NCBI GenBank assembly: GCA_007096045.1
Contig: SFAU01000286.1
Location: forward strand, 1-39,317
From: Microcystis novacekii Mn_MB_F_20050700_S1
GTDB lineage: Bacteria > Cyanobacteriota > Cyanobacteriia > Cyanobacteriales > Microcystaceae
Reading direction: 5' to 3'
Length of the DNA: 39,317 nucleotides
The position numbers and the translations under genes are program-made. Below the pieces are notes generated by a model. The model saw only the letters and a list, made by a program, of their open reading frames with translations, had not been told where the DNA came from and did no database searches. Below are positions 1 through 8,418 of the stretch, one piece after another; position 1 is the stretch's first letter, and each line of letters begins with the position of its first letter.

Positions 1-125
1 TCTGGAGATTCAATTTCAATTCTATTTCCCGGTAGGACTTTTGCTGTCGTGTACAAAGTTGATTTAACCATTTTAAGCCTTCTCTTTAAGTATTGTTGTT
101 AATGTAGCTTATTAAGATCGGCGAC

Positions 126-229
126 CGCACTTTAACCCACAGTTTCAATCAATGTACATGGTGCGTTCCCCAAAATCGATCGCTGGAGCAGTAGGGGCCA
201 CCTTAGGGAACGCACCCTACAAGATTGCG
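126..229. repeat. 104-bp palindromic interspersed repeat, copy 1
   Basis: This stretch is nearly identical, in the same orientation, to 2685-2788. It holds an 11-bp inverted repeat (GGTGCGTTCCC near 160, GGGAACGCACC near 207), so it can fold into a long hairpin. The two copies bracket the restriction-modification genes as direct repeats. It looks like a non-coding MITE-like or REP-like element; no coding capacity is visible. Confidence 0.8.
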
Positions 230-234
230 TACTG

Positions 235-282
235 CTACGCAGTGCCTTCGGCATCGCACTACGCACTGCCTTCGGTATCGCA
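235..282. repeat. 24-bp tandem repeat, two units
   Basis: Two head-to-tail 24-bp units (235-258 and 259-282) differ at two positions and share the core TGCCTTCGG. A partial third unit begins at 283. The repeat lies downstream of the methyltransferase gene. It is a simple expansion with no visible coding role. Confidence 0.7.
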
Positions 283-315
283 CTACAGCTTATTGGTTTA
301 GCATAACGGATAAGT

Positions 316-1629
316 TCAGCGGCGCGCTTTAGCGCGTCCGCTGGAACGAATTGTTAGAACCCCGTTTGGCGATGTAATGTCAGCATCTTTAGGCTGAATG
401 TTTTCTTCCGCAGCCTCTTCAAACAGTGTGAAGTCGGCAATGCTGAATAATGGCAATGAAGCTTTTTTGGATTTCTCATTGACAAAATCACCCATACGAT
501 CCGAGCCATTAGCCATCCTATGCAATATTGTTGTAATAGCCTCCTGGCTACGATCAACACCAATCCATTTTCGCCCAAGCTCTGATGCCACCACTAATGT
601 GGTTCCAGACCCTGCATAGCAATCTAGGACAAGATCACCAGGATTTGATGATGCTTCAATAATTCTAGAAAGAAGTGCAGGATTCTTTTCCGTTGGATAG
701 CCGGTTATATGAATGTTTTGATTATGCGCGTCACGAAAGTCCATCCAAATGTCTTGCACTGGAATTCCAGCGCTATTTTCAAGATAGATTTTTCGGCGCG
801 GGTTTCCCGTTGGCGACCAATAAATCTCTCCACGGGCATCCATCTCATCTAGGGTTGACGGTTTATATTGCCAATGCTTTCCGGGTGGCGGCAGCCTGCC
901 TTTCCACTCCCCACCTGTTTCCCCGTTACGGACACCGGGAGCATGGACGGGTACTTTTTTGTATCTGCGCCCATCGGGATCAAGGCATGGATACTCCTTT
1001 ACTGATTTAACTTCATCCCATGGTTCAATTGGTCGGTTCCATACATAGTTATCGCTCTTTGTGTAGAAAAGAATGTAGTCGGCTACATTTCCGTATGTCT
1101 TTCTCGTGTAGTTCTTAGGATTGCACTTCTTGCGCGTTATGCAATTTCGGAAATTTTTCTCTCCGAAAATTTCATCTAAGACGACGCGAAAATGAAAAAT
1201 CATTCTTTCATCAAGGTGAAGGTATAGCGAACCATCATCGGCCAACAAACGGTGAATTAAAATTAGGCGTTCGCGTAACGTTTCAACAAAATCAGGTCCA
1301 ACAAGATGATCGTCATAAGCATGGTTTTGTTTTCTTGACTCAAAGGATGATGCAGTTGCAAATGGAGGATCGATGTAAACAAGTTTCACTTTTCCGCTTA
1401 CGGCTTCATCCTTCGCTAAAGCCGCAAGCACAGCCAAGTTGTCCGCGTGGTAAAGCCTATTATCGCCGCCTGAATATGCCGAATTTCGCGCGTAGTGTCC
1501 TGCGGGAAGCGCAAGAATATCTTCTTGTGCCTTTTTTCCGGGGTACTCTAGGCGAAAACCATTAGTGTCCACAGGCGACACCCTTTCTCCTTTTGTACGA
1601 TTTCCCATGCCTGGAATTGGAACCGCCAT
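316..1629 (-). CDS. Class beta DNA (adenine-N6 or cytosine-N4) methyltransferase of an R-M system
   Basis: This gene transfers a methyl group from SAM to the amino group of a base in a specific DNA site. The catalytic DPPF (motif IV) lies about residues 87-90 and is followed later by the SAM-binding stretch LVLDCYAGSGTT (motif I) near 333-344. The order IV, target-recognition region, then I is the beta-class arrangement of Type II and Type III modification enzymes. I prefer the ATG at 1629, which lies two bases after the stop of the upstream nuclease gene and has a GAGG eight bases before it; an ATG at 1647 inside that gene would add six residues. At about 440 residues it is a complete enzyme. 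The partner upstream gene (1632-2504) is probably the cognate restriction enzyme. The recognition sequence cannot be read from the protein. Confidence 0.88.
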   Translation of the reverse strand: MAVPIPGMGNRTKGERVSPVDTNGFRLEYPGKKAQEDILALPAGHYARNSAYSGGDNRLYHADNLAVLAALAKDEAVSGKVKLVYIDPPFATASSFESRKQNHAYDDHLVGPDFVETLRERLILIHRLLADDGSLYLHLDERMIFHFRVVLDEIFGEKNFRNCITRKKCNPKNYTRKTYGNVADYILFYTKSDNYVWNRPIEPWDEVKSVKEYPCLDPDGRRYKKVPVHAPGVRNGETGGEWKGRLPPPGKHWQYKPSTLDEMDARGEIYWSPTGNPRRKIYLENSAGIPVQDIWMDFRDAHNQNIHITGYPTEKNPALLSRIIEASSNPGDLVLDCYAGSGTTLVVASELGRKWIGVDRSQEAITTILHRMANGSDRMGDFVNEKSKKASLPLFSIADFTLFEEAAEENIQPKDADITSPNGVLTIRSSGRAKARR

Positions 1630-1631
1630 AC

Positions 1632-2504
1632 TTAAGACCTCAACCATTCAGATGTGATGCGATCTGGAACCATGCGCAGCGTGACCACCTTTACTCGGTC
1701 TGGCCATTGATCTTCGATGTAAGCGTAATCATTCCACATAGAACCAAGTAAGAGGCCTGGGCCGTCATTCACATAAATTACTTTGATATGTGGCAATCCA
1801 TGACTGTCTGCATAGCCAAGAATCTCTTGGGCAACTTCACGATATTGACCCGTGCGATCATCCTCCTGTGCGCCACCGCGATCTGAGTCGTAGCGCGCCA
1901 AACCAATAGCAAGCACTTTCTCGCCTTCACTGATAACGAAATCTACTGGACGATCTGGCTTCGGGTAATCATTAAAAACATTTCCTAGCAGTACATCTTT
2001 ACCCGCTCTTTCAGGTCCCGTAACAACCAACCCGATATGCTGGCTGCGCAGAACATCGAATAACCTTTCAGTTAAGTCATAGCCTTTTTTACCGCGATCC
2101 TTGTATTCCCAAAGTACTGCGCATAAAGCTTCGTCGGGCATGGGGCGACTGTCAAATTTTTGTTGGACTTCGACAATATTCCTGAAAGCATCACCAAACT
2201 GAGCGCATATTTTATCTGCGTCTGTTTTTCTTTTTAACATTTCAACTGGTGTTTGTGGGCTAACATACTTCTTAAATACACGGCAAAGCTGCGTGCGCAT
2301 CCACTGATTCCTCGTGTCCATAATAGAGGTGAAAAAGTTAGTGGCAGAATGCGATGTCTTTAGCAATAGCCCAAACTCGACTAGAACTGGCTCATATAAT
2401 CGGCAAGCGTCAGGGAGAATATCTGGGTAATACTCACCTGTGGCGAGTGTGATCCACGCCTCAGCTTCGGATTTGTAGTCGGAAAATTTTCGTTCTTTTT
2501 TCAT
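1632..2504 (-). CDS. Probable Type II restriction endonuclease paired with the methyltransferase
   Basis: A 290-residue protein translated just before the methyltransferase, with two bases between its stop and the preferred methyltransferase start. I recognise no named family with certainty. A possible PD-(D/E)XK-like nuclease core is RPVDFVI followed by VLAIGLARYDSDRGG about residues 188-212, and the region starting VVTGPERAGKD resembles those seen in small Type II endonucleases. The assignment to a restriction enzyme rests mostly on tight coupling to a solitary beta-class methyltransferase with no other partner present. It has no predicted membrane segments or signal peptide. Alternative: a non-nuclease accessory protein. 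Confidence 0.6.
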   Translation of the reverse strand: MKKERKFSDYKSEAEAWITLATGEYYPDILPDACRLYEPVLVEFGLLLKTSHSATNFFTSIMDTRNQWMRTQLCRVFKKYVSPQTPVEMLKRKTDADKICAQFGDAFRNIVEVQQKFDSRPMPDEALCAVLWEYKDRGKKGYDLTERLFDVLRSQHIGLVVTGPERAGKDVLLGNVFNDYPKPDRPVDFVISEGEKVLAIGLARYDSDRGGAQEDDRTGQYREVAQEILGYADSHGLPHIKVIYVNDGPGLLLGSMWNDYAYIEDQWPDRVKVVTLRMVPDRITSEWLRS

Positions 2505-2684
2505 TGAGCTTGCAGACCCACTATTTAAGAGGTTCTAACTACATATTATACGCCAACTTTATGTATAACACTCTGCAGAGTAACGATATGGGTCAACTTT
2601 CGGCATATCACTCTATTTAGGCGCAATCGCCAGAACTTTTCCCTATATCACGCCCAAAAGCGTGTTAGCCAGATTAGCCCACAT

Positions 2685-2788
2685 CGCACTTTAACCCACA
2701 GTTTCAATCAATGTGCATGGTGCGTTCCCCAAAATCGAGCGCTGGAGCAGTAGGAGCCACATCAGGGAACGCACCCTACAAGATCGCG
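2685..2788. repeat. 104-bp palindromic interspersed repeat, copy 2
   Basis: Direct copy of 126-229, with the same internal inverted repeat and only a handful of mismatches. It ends just before the stop of the Cap15-like gene at 2795. The remaining spacer 2505-2684 upstream of the nuclease gene shows no gene and probably holds the R-M promoter. Confidence 0.8.
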
Positions 2789-2794
2789 ATCGCA

Positions 2795-3592
2795 CTAAAT
2801 ATCGGGGTCATCGCTAATACGAGAAGATATTTCTTTTGTAAGCTCATTTAAATAGTCCTTCCCCTTTTCTAATGCATCTTCAAGCTCCAAAATTTCAAAG
2901 GAAACTCTACGAAAAGCAATTCGACCGACTACTCCTTCAAACTTTTCGCCTGTCTTTGTATTTTTGCCTGTCTTTGTATTTGAATATTTACCACTTAGCT
3001 CATGAATCTCCACTTTCCTATTTTTCATCTTCTTATATTTATATTTGAGAAAAAATGTTCCACCAAATGAATCTTGCCCTCCTGCTTCACCATCATGTAT
3101 GTATTGAAAGTTAAAGTCACAATATTTACGTAAACACTCAGTAATACGGGCATTCGTAGAATGTTCTGTACCCAGATGGACTGTATCCAGCCAATTTTCT
3201 GGACCAGACTTATTTTGTTGATAAACTTCCACTGATATGGATATGCTAGTCCAAGTCTGATCAATCTGCATTAGTTCTAGACGAAGCAGTTCAAAGTGAG
3301 GATTGTTTCCCATCCCGATCCAGGTGCCAGACAAACTAGGTATTTTGTCAAATGGGTTTAGCTTCCATAACCATCGATCATAAGCTATAAAAGAAAGGGT
3401 AAATATAATTGTAAAGAAAGAAATGGGGGATACATCTCGTGGTAAAGGTAAGGCATTAGAGATGTTTGTCCTAACCAAATCAATTAACGGTTGTAATTGT
3501 AGAGATACAATCAAAGAAAATAGGGCGATCCAGCCCATAACTTTTAGCCGAAAGGCTTGGTTGTTAACACCGTAGGAATGCATTTCTGACAT
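2795..3592 (-). CDS. Orphan two-TM, beta-rich protein resembling CBASS effector Cap15 (S-2TMbeta)
   Basis: The 265-residue protein has two hydrophobic helices (about 18-40 and 54-75) followed by a soluble beta-rich domain beginning SLSGTWIG near residue 86. The C-terminal half has the pattern of the SMODS-associated 2TM-beta domain: an opening SGTW, an amphipathic Q.W..I.I strand, FQYIHDG, a late LSGKY and a terminal GRIAFRR. Cap15 proteins bind cyclic dinucleotides through a beta-barrel and disrupt the inner membrane during phage infection. No CD-NTase, ubiquitin-like or nuclease CBASS partner is encoded nearby, so it is either an orphan effector or acts with a synthase elsewhere. Residues near 204-215 contain a short internal duplication (NTKTGKNTKTG). 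It sits beside the R-M genes, consistent with a defence neighbourhood. Confidence 0.55.
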   Translation of the reverse strand: MSEMHSYGVNNQAFRLKVMGWIALFSLIVSLQLQPLIDLVRTNISNALPLPRDVSPISFFTIIFTLSFIAYDRWLWKLNPFDKIPSLSGTWIGMGNNPHFELLRLELMQIDQTWTSISISVEVYQQNKSGPENWLDTVHLGTEHSTNARITECLRKYCDFNFQYIHDGEAGGQDSFGGTFFLKYKYKKMKNRKVEIHELSGKYSNTKTGKNTKTGEKFEGVVGRIAFRRVSFEILELEDALEKGKDYLNELTKEISSRISDDPDI

Positions 3593-3639
3593 CTTTTACA
3601 ACCCATCACTTTTGTTAGAACCATCATTTGCAGAAATCT

Positions 3640-4191
3640 TTACTCGGCGCATCTCTGCCACCAAGGTTTTTTCATGTTTGGAAATGTTTGCATCGCCTTT
3701 TCTAGCAGTTCATTCACAATTTCATCTGGCATCAAAAGTCCGTTTACAGCAATTACATTTTCCTCTGGACTGATGGGTTCAAAAGAAGCTATTTGACTAT
3801 GAAGCATCTCAAGTTTCATATAGTGATTTGACCTGTTGGCTAGTCTTCGCTCTAGCTCTGGTTCAGGTACATTTAGCCAAACTAACTGAACTTGCCCTAA
3901 ATATGTCAGTTGTCTCCTGTAGGAAGCTTTCAGAGCAGAACAGGTTATTACAGCTTCTCTGTTTTGAGTTATTGCCCGTCGAATATCATCCTCTATTTCT
4001 AGAAGCCACTGACGACGGTCTTCGTCTTGTAGAGGCTTCTGTGAAAGCATCTTGATGATGTTCGATAAGGGATGTCGGCGATCGCCCTCAAGAAAATCAC
4101 TTTCTAGCCGCTCAGATAAGAGCCGACCAACAACCGTCTTTCCTGATCCAGCAACACCCATAATGATCCACACCAATGGGCAACCGTCCAT
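3640..4191 (-). CDS. Gluconokinase (GntK/IdnK family)
   Basis: This kinase phosphorylates D-gluconate to 6-phosphogluconate with ATP, feeding the oxidative pentose phosphate pathway. A Walker A motif GVAGSGKT lies at residues 12-19. The family signatures GDRRHPLSNIIKM and PLQDEDRRQWL follow, then LKASYRRQL, the RLANRSNHYM segment and a late SQIASFEP. At 183 residues it is full length for the family. A strong ribosome binding site (AGGAGGTGA) lies directly before the ATG at 4191, which fixes the start. It is separated from the Cap15-like gene by about 50 bases and may share its transcript. Confidence 0.85.
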   Translation of the reverse strand: MDGCPLVWIIMGVAGSGKTVVGRLLSERLESDFLEGDRRHPLSNIIKMLSQKPLQDEDRRQWLLEIEDDIRRAITQNREAVITCSALKASYRRQLTYLGQVQLVWLNVPEPELERRLANRSNHYMKLEMLHSQIASFEPISPEENVIAVNGLLMPDEIVNELLEKAMQTFPNMKKPWWQRCAE

Positions 4192-4409
4192 TCACCTCCT
4201 CCTCATTACTAGAAAATGGCTGACTAAATTCCTGACAATAGGCTGAAATAACAGAAGTTTTCTGGGATTCTACCGATGATTATTCGATCTGACTGCACCC
4301 CTTGATAAAAATTTATAATTATTCGATTCGTTTAATTGTCGGGGTCTTCTGTAAAGATTTTTTACTGGGAAATCCACCCCAACCAACACACTTTTTCAGC
4401 AAACCCTAA

Positions 4410-4457
4410 TTCAACCTTTTGCTCCTGTACTTTTAGCAGCACAGGAGCAAGGTTGAA
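4410..4457 (-). terminator. Long inverted repeat downstream of ccmO, possible terminator
   Basis: The arms TTCAACCTTTTGCTCCTGT (4410-4428) and ACAGGAGCAAGGTTGAA (4441-4457) pair over 17 bp with a two-base bulge and a 12-base loop. The hairpin begins nine bases after the ccmO stop in its direction of transcription. No clear U tract follows, so termination may be weak or the element may protect the 3' end. A 23-base motif with CTTTTTCAG at its core (4383-4405) is repeated beside ppa at 14071-14093. Confidence 0.5.
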
Positions 4458-4465
4458 AATAAAAA

Positions 4466-5332
4466 TTAATAACTGTCCTCATCGATGATAACTTCCACGG
4501 GAACCACTTCTTCTAACACTTTTTCCTGCATTTCTTGGCGACGAATCGGTATTTTGGTTTTTTCCAATTCAGGTAAAGCGACTAATTCCCGTTGTTTTTC
4601 CCGGACAGTATTGGGTAACAACATCGGTAAAGGTTCGGGGGTTTCTAACCAGTAGCTGGCCACCGGTAGAGTATGTTCTAAATCTTCCAATAAACGGGGA
4701 ATAATCATCACCGCGTGCAGTTCACCGATTTTCTCCGCTTCCCGCATTCCCGCATCAATGGCCACGGCCACATTAGCGACGGAACCCCGGATAATGGCCG
4801 TACACAAACCATCCCCAATGGTTTCGTAGGAAGCTAACTGCACATCGGCCGATTTCAACATGGCATCGGCTGCCCCCACCATAGCAGGAAAACCGCGGGT
4901 TTCCAAGAGACCGATCGACATATTGCTCAGTTTGCTGAAACCCCGTTGACTTTGGGCAATTTCGGCTAAACGGCTACCAATTGGGAAAATTACCTCTAAA
5001 TTGGGCATCGGTCGGGGAATAACCGATTTAGATACCAATTGTCCGAACTGTGCGGCGGTTTTTGCCCCTTCTTCCACTGCTAACCGCACATCGGCAATAT
5101 TACCACGCACGATCGCCGTACAGTGACCACCGCCAATTTTTTCGTAACCCACGAGGGTAACTTCTGCCGATTTTAGCATCATATCCGCCGTCCCGACGAT
5201 CGCCGGAAAGCTGAGGGTAGAGACTAAACCCAAGGCGCTATCTTTGGGATGACGCTTGGTTTTCATCGTCCTTTGACCGGGGTTAGTTGGGGACGAGGGG
5301 GGAATGCTTCCATTAACTCTTAATCTAGACAT
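4466..5332 (-). CDS. ccmO: Carboxysome shell protein CcmO (tandem BMC domains)
   Basis: CcmO is a beta-carboxysome shell component made of two fused bacterial microcompartment (Pfam00936) domains. Domain one spans about residues 33-120 (starts ALGLVSTLSFPAIVGTADM) and domain two about 140-220 (IGLLETRGFPAMVGAADAM). Both keep the KSA(E/D)V.L..YE.IG..(H/L)CTAI.RG pattern of the fold. The basic N-terminal extension (about 30 residues) and acidic C-terminal tail (about 65 residues) are typical of cyanobacterial CcmO. No ccmK, L, M or N is nearby, fitting its usual position outside the main ccm operon. It is divergent from raf1 across about 147 bases, so the two carbon-fixation genes may share a regulatory region. 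Confidence 0.93.
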   Translation of the reverse strand: MSRLRVNGSIPPSSPTNPGQRTMKTKRHPKDSALGLVSTLSFPAIVGTADMMLKSAEVTLVGYEKIGGGHCTAIVRGNIADVRLAVEEGAKTAAQFGQLVSKSVIPRPMPNLEVIFPIGSRLAEIAQSQRGFSKLSNMSIGLLETRGFPAMVGAADAMLKSADVQLASYETIGDGLCTAIIRGSVANVAVAIDAGMREAEKIGELHAVMIIPRLLEDLEHTLPVASYWLETPEPLPMLLPNTVREKQRELVALPELEKTKIPIRRQEMQEKVLEEVVPVEVIIDEDSY

Positions 5333-5479
5333 TGAAGATAAACTTGCCCTAACAGGTACGAAGGGGGTGATTGTCAGCTATCCTGTTACTATCTAGTCTA
5401 TCCTGTTAACCTTAATTGCTATTGAAGATTTTTTAGGGATTAGATAAATTTTAGTTATTGTAGCTTGATCAAGTTGTCT

Positions 5480-6559
5480 ATGACAGAACAGCCTCGCAGT
5501 ACAGATGATCGAATTAGCGAAACGGAAGCGACCGAATTAATGCGATCGCTGCTTCATAAAGAAGGAAATTGGGTGAATTGGGGGCAAAAATGTCAAAAAC
5601 TGCAAAAAGCTGGCTACGATTCCCAGTTAATCTTTGAACAAACCGGTTTTCAAAATGCCCAACAAAATTTAATTATTGTCGCTGCCCAAGTTTTTGAGAG
5701 TTTAATCAAAGCGGGAGCAGATGAAGATTTGTTAAGTTACTACATCGGGCCGCGCAGTGATGTGCTATACGAATTACGGATTCTCAACCAAGAACAAAGA
5801 TTGGGTGCAGCGAAATTAGCGGCAGAAAAAAGGATTGAGGTGGCTGAAGCACACGATATCGCCAAAGCTATCCAAGATTTTTCCCGTTTATCCCAGATTC
5901 CCAGTGAATTTACTCGTCATCCTGGAGATGCGATCGCTTACCAGTGTTGGAAACGGGGTAAACAAAAGCGGGATTTAGCCGAAAGAGCGAAATTAATCGC
6001 TAAAGGTTTGAAATTTGCCCATTCTGACTCGGCCAGACAGGCGATCGAGTCTTTACTACAAGATTTTACCGTTACTCCCACCCGTAGCGCACCGTTGCTA
6101 CCCGTCCATCGTTTACAGGATGAGGACGAATTAGCCAGAATTATTCCTTTAGTAGGAAGATTTCCGGTGACGGTAACTGATATAAAATGCACAGAAAGTT
6201 TGAACGTCGAGGAACCTTTTCGACTGGTAACGGTGGGGGATAAACAAACGATTGTACCTCTTCCCGGTTGGCAAGCAATTCTCAAAGCGATCGATCCTAT
6301 AGCTATTTTATGGCCTAGTGATCAATTACCCCGATCGATTGCCACCAGATCCGAGGAAGTGTTATTAGTGATCGATCGAGTTTTTGCCGAATGGGATGTG
6401 AACAATTATTATCTAGTGGAGAGAGATAATTCCGTCTTTTTACAATGGTTTGATAGTTCCCCCGATGTCGCCATCTTAGGTCAATTGGTCTTGATTTTAA
6501 GAGCCAAAAATATCCTTGATGAAAAAAACATCACCGAACCCTGGCAAATGGACGACTAA
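5480..6559 (+). CDS. raf1: RuBisCO accumulation factor 1 (Raf1)
   Basis: Raf1 is a chaperone that binds folded RbcL dimers and promotes assembly of the RbcL8 core before RbcS joins. The protein has the characteristic N-terminal alpha domain (LLHKEGNWVNWGQKCQKLQ, then SQLIFEQTGFQ) about residues 20-60, a helical block to about 190, and a C-terminal beta dimerisation domain from about 205. Its length of about 359 residues is normal. I chose the ATG at 5480; an in-frame TTG at 5465 would add five residues. It is divergent from ccmO, which places a RuBisCO assembly factor beside a carboxysome shell gene. Confidence 0.93.
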   Translation: MTEQPRSTDDRISETEATELMRSLLHKEGNWVNWGQKCQKLQKAGYDSQLIFEQTGFQNAQQNLIIVAAQVFESLIKAGADEDLLSYYIGPRSDVLYELRILNQEQRLGAAKLAAEKRIEVAEAHDIAKAIQDFSRLSQIPSEFTRHPGDAIAYQCWKRGKQKRDLAERAKLIAKGLKFAHSDSARQAIESLLQDFTVTPTRSAPLLPVHRLQDEDELARIIPLVGRFPVTVTDIKCTESLNVEEPFRLVTVGDKQTIVPLPGWQAILKAIDPIAILWPSDQLPRSIATRSEEVLLVIDRVFAEWDVNNYYLVERDNSVFLQWFDSSPDVAILGQLVLILRAKNILDEKNITEPWQMDD

Positions 6560-6656
6560 ATCAGTGATCAGTTATCAGTAAACAGTGATCAGTGGTTAGT
6601 GGGAATTATTAATTATTAATTATGAATTATGAATTAGGGGAGTGAGCATAAAAAAT

Positions 6657-6691
6657 CTGATAACTGATAACTGATAACTGATAACTGATAT
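6657..6691 (+). repeat. 7-bp tandem repeat (CTGATAA)n ending at the csaB start codon
   Basis: Five head-to-tail units of CTGATAA, the last reading CTGATAT, end at the base before the csaB ATG. The upstream sequence 6560-6656 holds further degenerate runs of GTGATCAGTTATCAGT and AATTATTAATTATGAATT type. There is no recognisable Shine-Dalgarno between the repeat and the start codon, so the repeat itself forms the 5' leader immediately before csaB. Confidence 0.85.
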
Positions 6692-7729
6692 ATGCGTGCA
6701 GTAATTTGTGGATATTATGGGAGAGGAAACGGAGGAGATGAGGCATTATTAGTGTCTCTATTGCAGATGTTGCCGTCAGAAATTAAACCTATTGTTTTGT
6801 CAAATAATCCCAGAGAAACCAGTCAACGTTATGGAGTGGAAACCTGTCCTAGTCGGGATTGGTGGCGAGTTTTTCAAACTCTTAAAAAAGCCGATATATT
6901 TATCTGGGGTGGCGGCAGTTTAATGCAGGATGTCACCAGTTTGGCTAGTCCAATTTATTACGGTGGTTTAATGGCTCTTGCTCAATTATTGGGCTTAAAA
7001 ACTATTGCTTGGGCCCAGGGAATTGGACCATTAAATAGACCTTTTACTCGTTGGTTAACCAAAAAAGTCTTAAAACAATGTAGTTTAGTTACTGTGCGCG
7101 ATGATATATCGGCTCATTTAGTTGCTGATTGGGGTATTAGTCCCATTGTTGCCCCCGATCCAGTATGGGCTTTAGACGCTCAATCAGTCAAGGGATTATC
7201 AGATTTACCCGCCCCAAGAATCGCCGTCAATTTACGGCCCCATCCCCTATTAACCCCAGCAAAATTAGATAAATTAACCCAAGCTTTAATTGATTTACAA
7301 ATCAGTACGGGGGCCTTTATTCTCTTAGTACCTTTTCAAAAGTCGCGGGATTTGCCCCTCTGTGAAGCTGTAGCCCGTCAATTAAGGGAAAACCATCAAA
7401 TCATCAGTTTAGAGGATCCAAGACAGTTAAAAGGCTTATTTCGTGGGGTAGAAATGGTGATCGGAATGCGCTTTCATAGTTTAATTATGGCCGCGGCAGA
7501 AGATTGTCGTTGTTTTGCCCTTAGTTATGATCCGAAAGTGTCGCGATTAATTGCCGAAGTACCGATGCCGGGTTGGGAATTAGATCAGTTACCAGAAACA
7601 GTTAATGATATTAGTAACACTTGGATTGATTTTTATGCCAATGGAGAGGGATTAAGCAGAGATCGCAAACATTTTTTAATCGATCGAGCTTTAATTCATC
7701 GAGAAATTTTATCTAGATTGGTGAGCTAA
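6692..7729 (+). CDS. csaB: Polysaccharide pyruvyl transferase CsaB
   Basis: CsaB-family enzymes add pyruvyl ketal groups to cell-surface polysaccharides, in some bacteria creating the anchor for SLH-domain proteins. The 345-residue protein starts VICGYYGRGNGGDEALL (GYYG.GN.GDE family start), has the glycine-rich WGGGSLMQDVTS near residue 72 and IAWAQGIGPL near 110, and the C-terminal VIGMRFHSLIMAA near 252. These are the recognised family blocks. The start is fixed by this conserved N-terminus even though the ATG lies directly behind a tandem repeat. The window also encodes an SLH-domain porin, but a functional link is only an inference. Confidence 0.9.
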   Translation: MRAVICGYYGRGNGGDEALLVSLLQMLPSEIKPIVLSNNPRETSQRYGVETCPSRDWWRVFQTLKKADIFIWGGGSLMQDVTSLASPIYYGGLMALAQLLGLKTIAWAQGIGPLNRPFTRWLTKKVLKQCSLVTVRDDISAHLVADWGISPIVAPDPVWALDAQSVKGLSDLPAPRIAVNLRPHPLLTPAKLDKLTQALIDLQISTGAFILLVPFQKSRDLPLCEAVARQLRENHQIISLEDPRQLKGLFRGVEMVIGMRFHSLIMAAAEDCRCFALSYDPKVSRLIAEVPMPGWELDQLPETVNDISNTWIDFYANGEGLSRDRKHFLIDRALIHREILSRLVS

Positions 7730-7734
7730 TTTTT

Positions 7735-8358
7735 ATGTCGAGTGCTATTACTGATGCTATCACAACTATTGCCATAGCCGAGACAAGATTTAATCTCTCC
7801 TTAACAGAAGATGGGGCATTTTTCCCTGAATGGCAAAGTGATTTACTGTCTCTATCTAGCCATGAAAAAAAGAGTTTGGATGAACTAAGACAAAGGTATT
7901 TATACCAAAGATCGGCGGGACAGTTATTAGAAGGAACCGTGACTTTATTGTTAGTTTCTCCCCTACTAGCGATTGCGGGTTTTTACGATCCGCCTTTTCG
8001 AGTACGCGCAGAGGAATCGGTAAGCTTAACCGTCGATGATGGGGAAGAAATACTATCGGGGAGAATCGATATTTTAGTCTGGTTAAATCAGTTTTGGGTG
8101 GTAATTGTAGAATCCAAAAAAACCGCCCTATCGGTTTGGACTGCCCTACCGCAAACCTTAGCCTATTTGATGGCTAATCCGCAACCAGAAAAACCTAGCT
8201 TTGCCCTCGTCACCAATGGAGATGATATTTTATTGGTCAAATTGAGAGCTAATGTCCATCATTATGCCCTATCTAGGGTATTTGCTCCCTTTATTTCCAG
8301 AGAAGAACTATATAGGGTTTTGCAGATTTTAAAACATATCGCTGCAGCGATCAAATAA
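7735..8358 (+). CDS. Small standalone HsdR_N-like PD-(D/E)XK nuclease-fold protein
   Basis: The 207-residue protein resembles the N-terminal nuclease domain of Type I restriction subunit R but has no helicase part. A likely active site is GRIDILVWLN (Asp about 112) followed by VVIVESKKT (Glu-X-Lys about 125-127). After this comes ALPQTLAYLMANP (a QA..Y-like motif) and LVTNGDDILLVKL, all typical of this family. It starts six bases after csaB and may be co-transcribed. Such single-domain proteins are common in cyanobacteria and their role is unknown; no hsdM or hsdS is present. Confidence 0.65.
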   Translation: MSSAITDAITTIAIAETRFNLSLTEDGAFFPEWQSDLLSLSSHEKKSLDELRQRYLYQRSAGQLLEGTVTLLLVSPLLAIAGFYDPPFRVRAEESVSLTVDDGEEILSGRIDILVWLNQFWVVIVESKKTALSVWTALPQTLAYLMANPQPEKPSFALVTNGDDILLVKLRANVHHYALSRVFAPFISREELYRVLQILKHIAAAIK

Positions 8359-8418
8359 AATCAAGATTAGAGCTTATTAGCGAGGAAAAACCTAACCAAA
8401 AGAATTTTTAGGTGAATC

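Noticed and set aside
2795-4191. A complete CBASS operon
   Set aside because: Only an effector-like protein was found; the neighbours are a gluconokinase and an R-M pair, with no CD-NTase.
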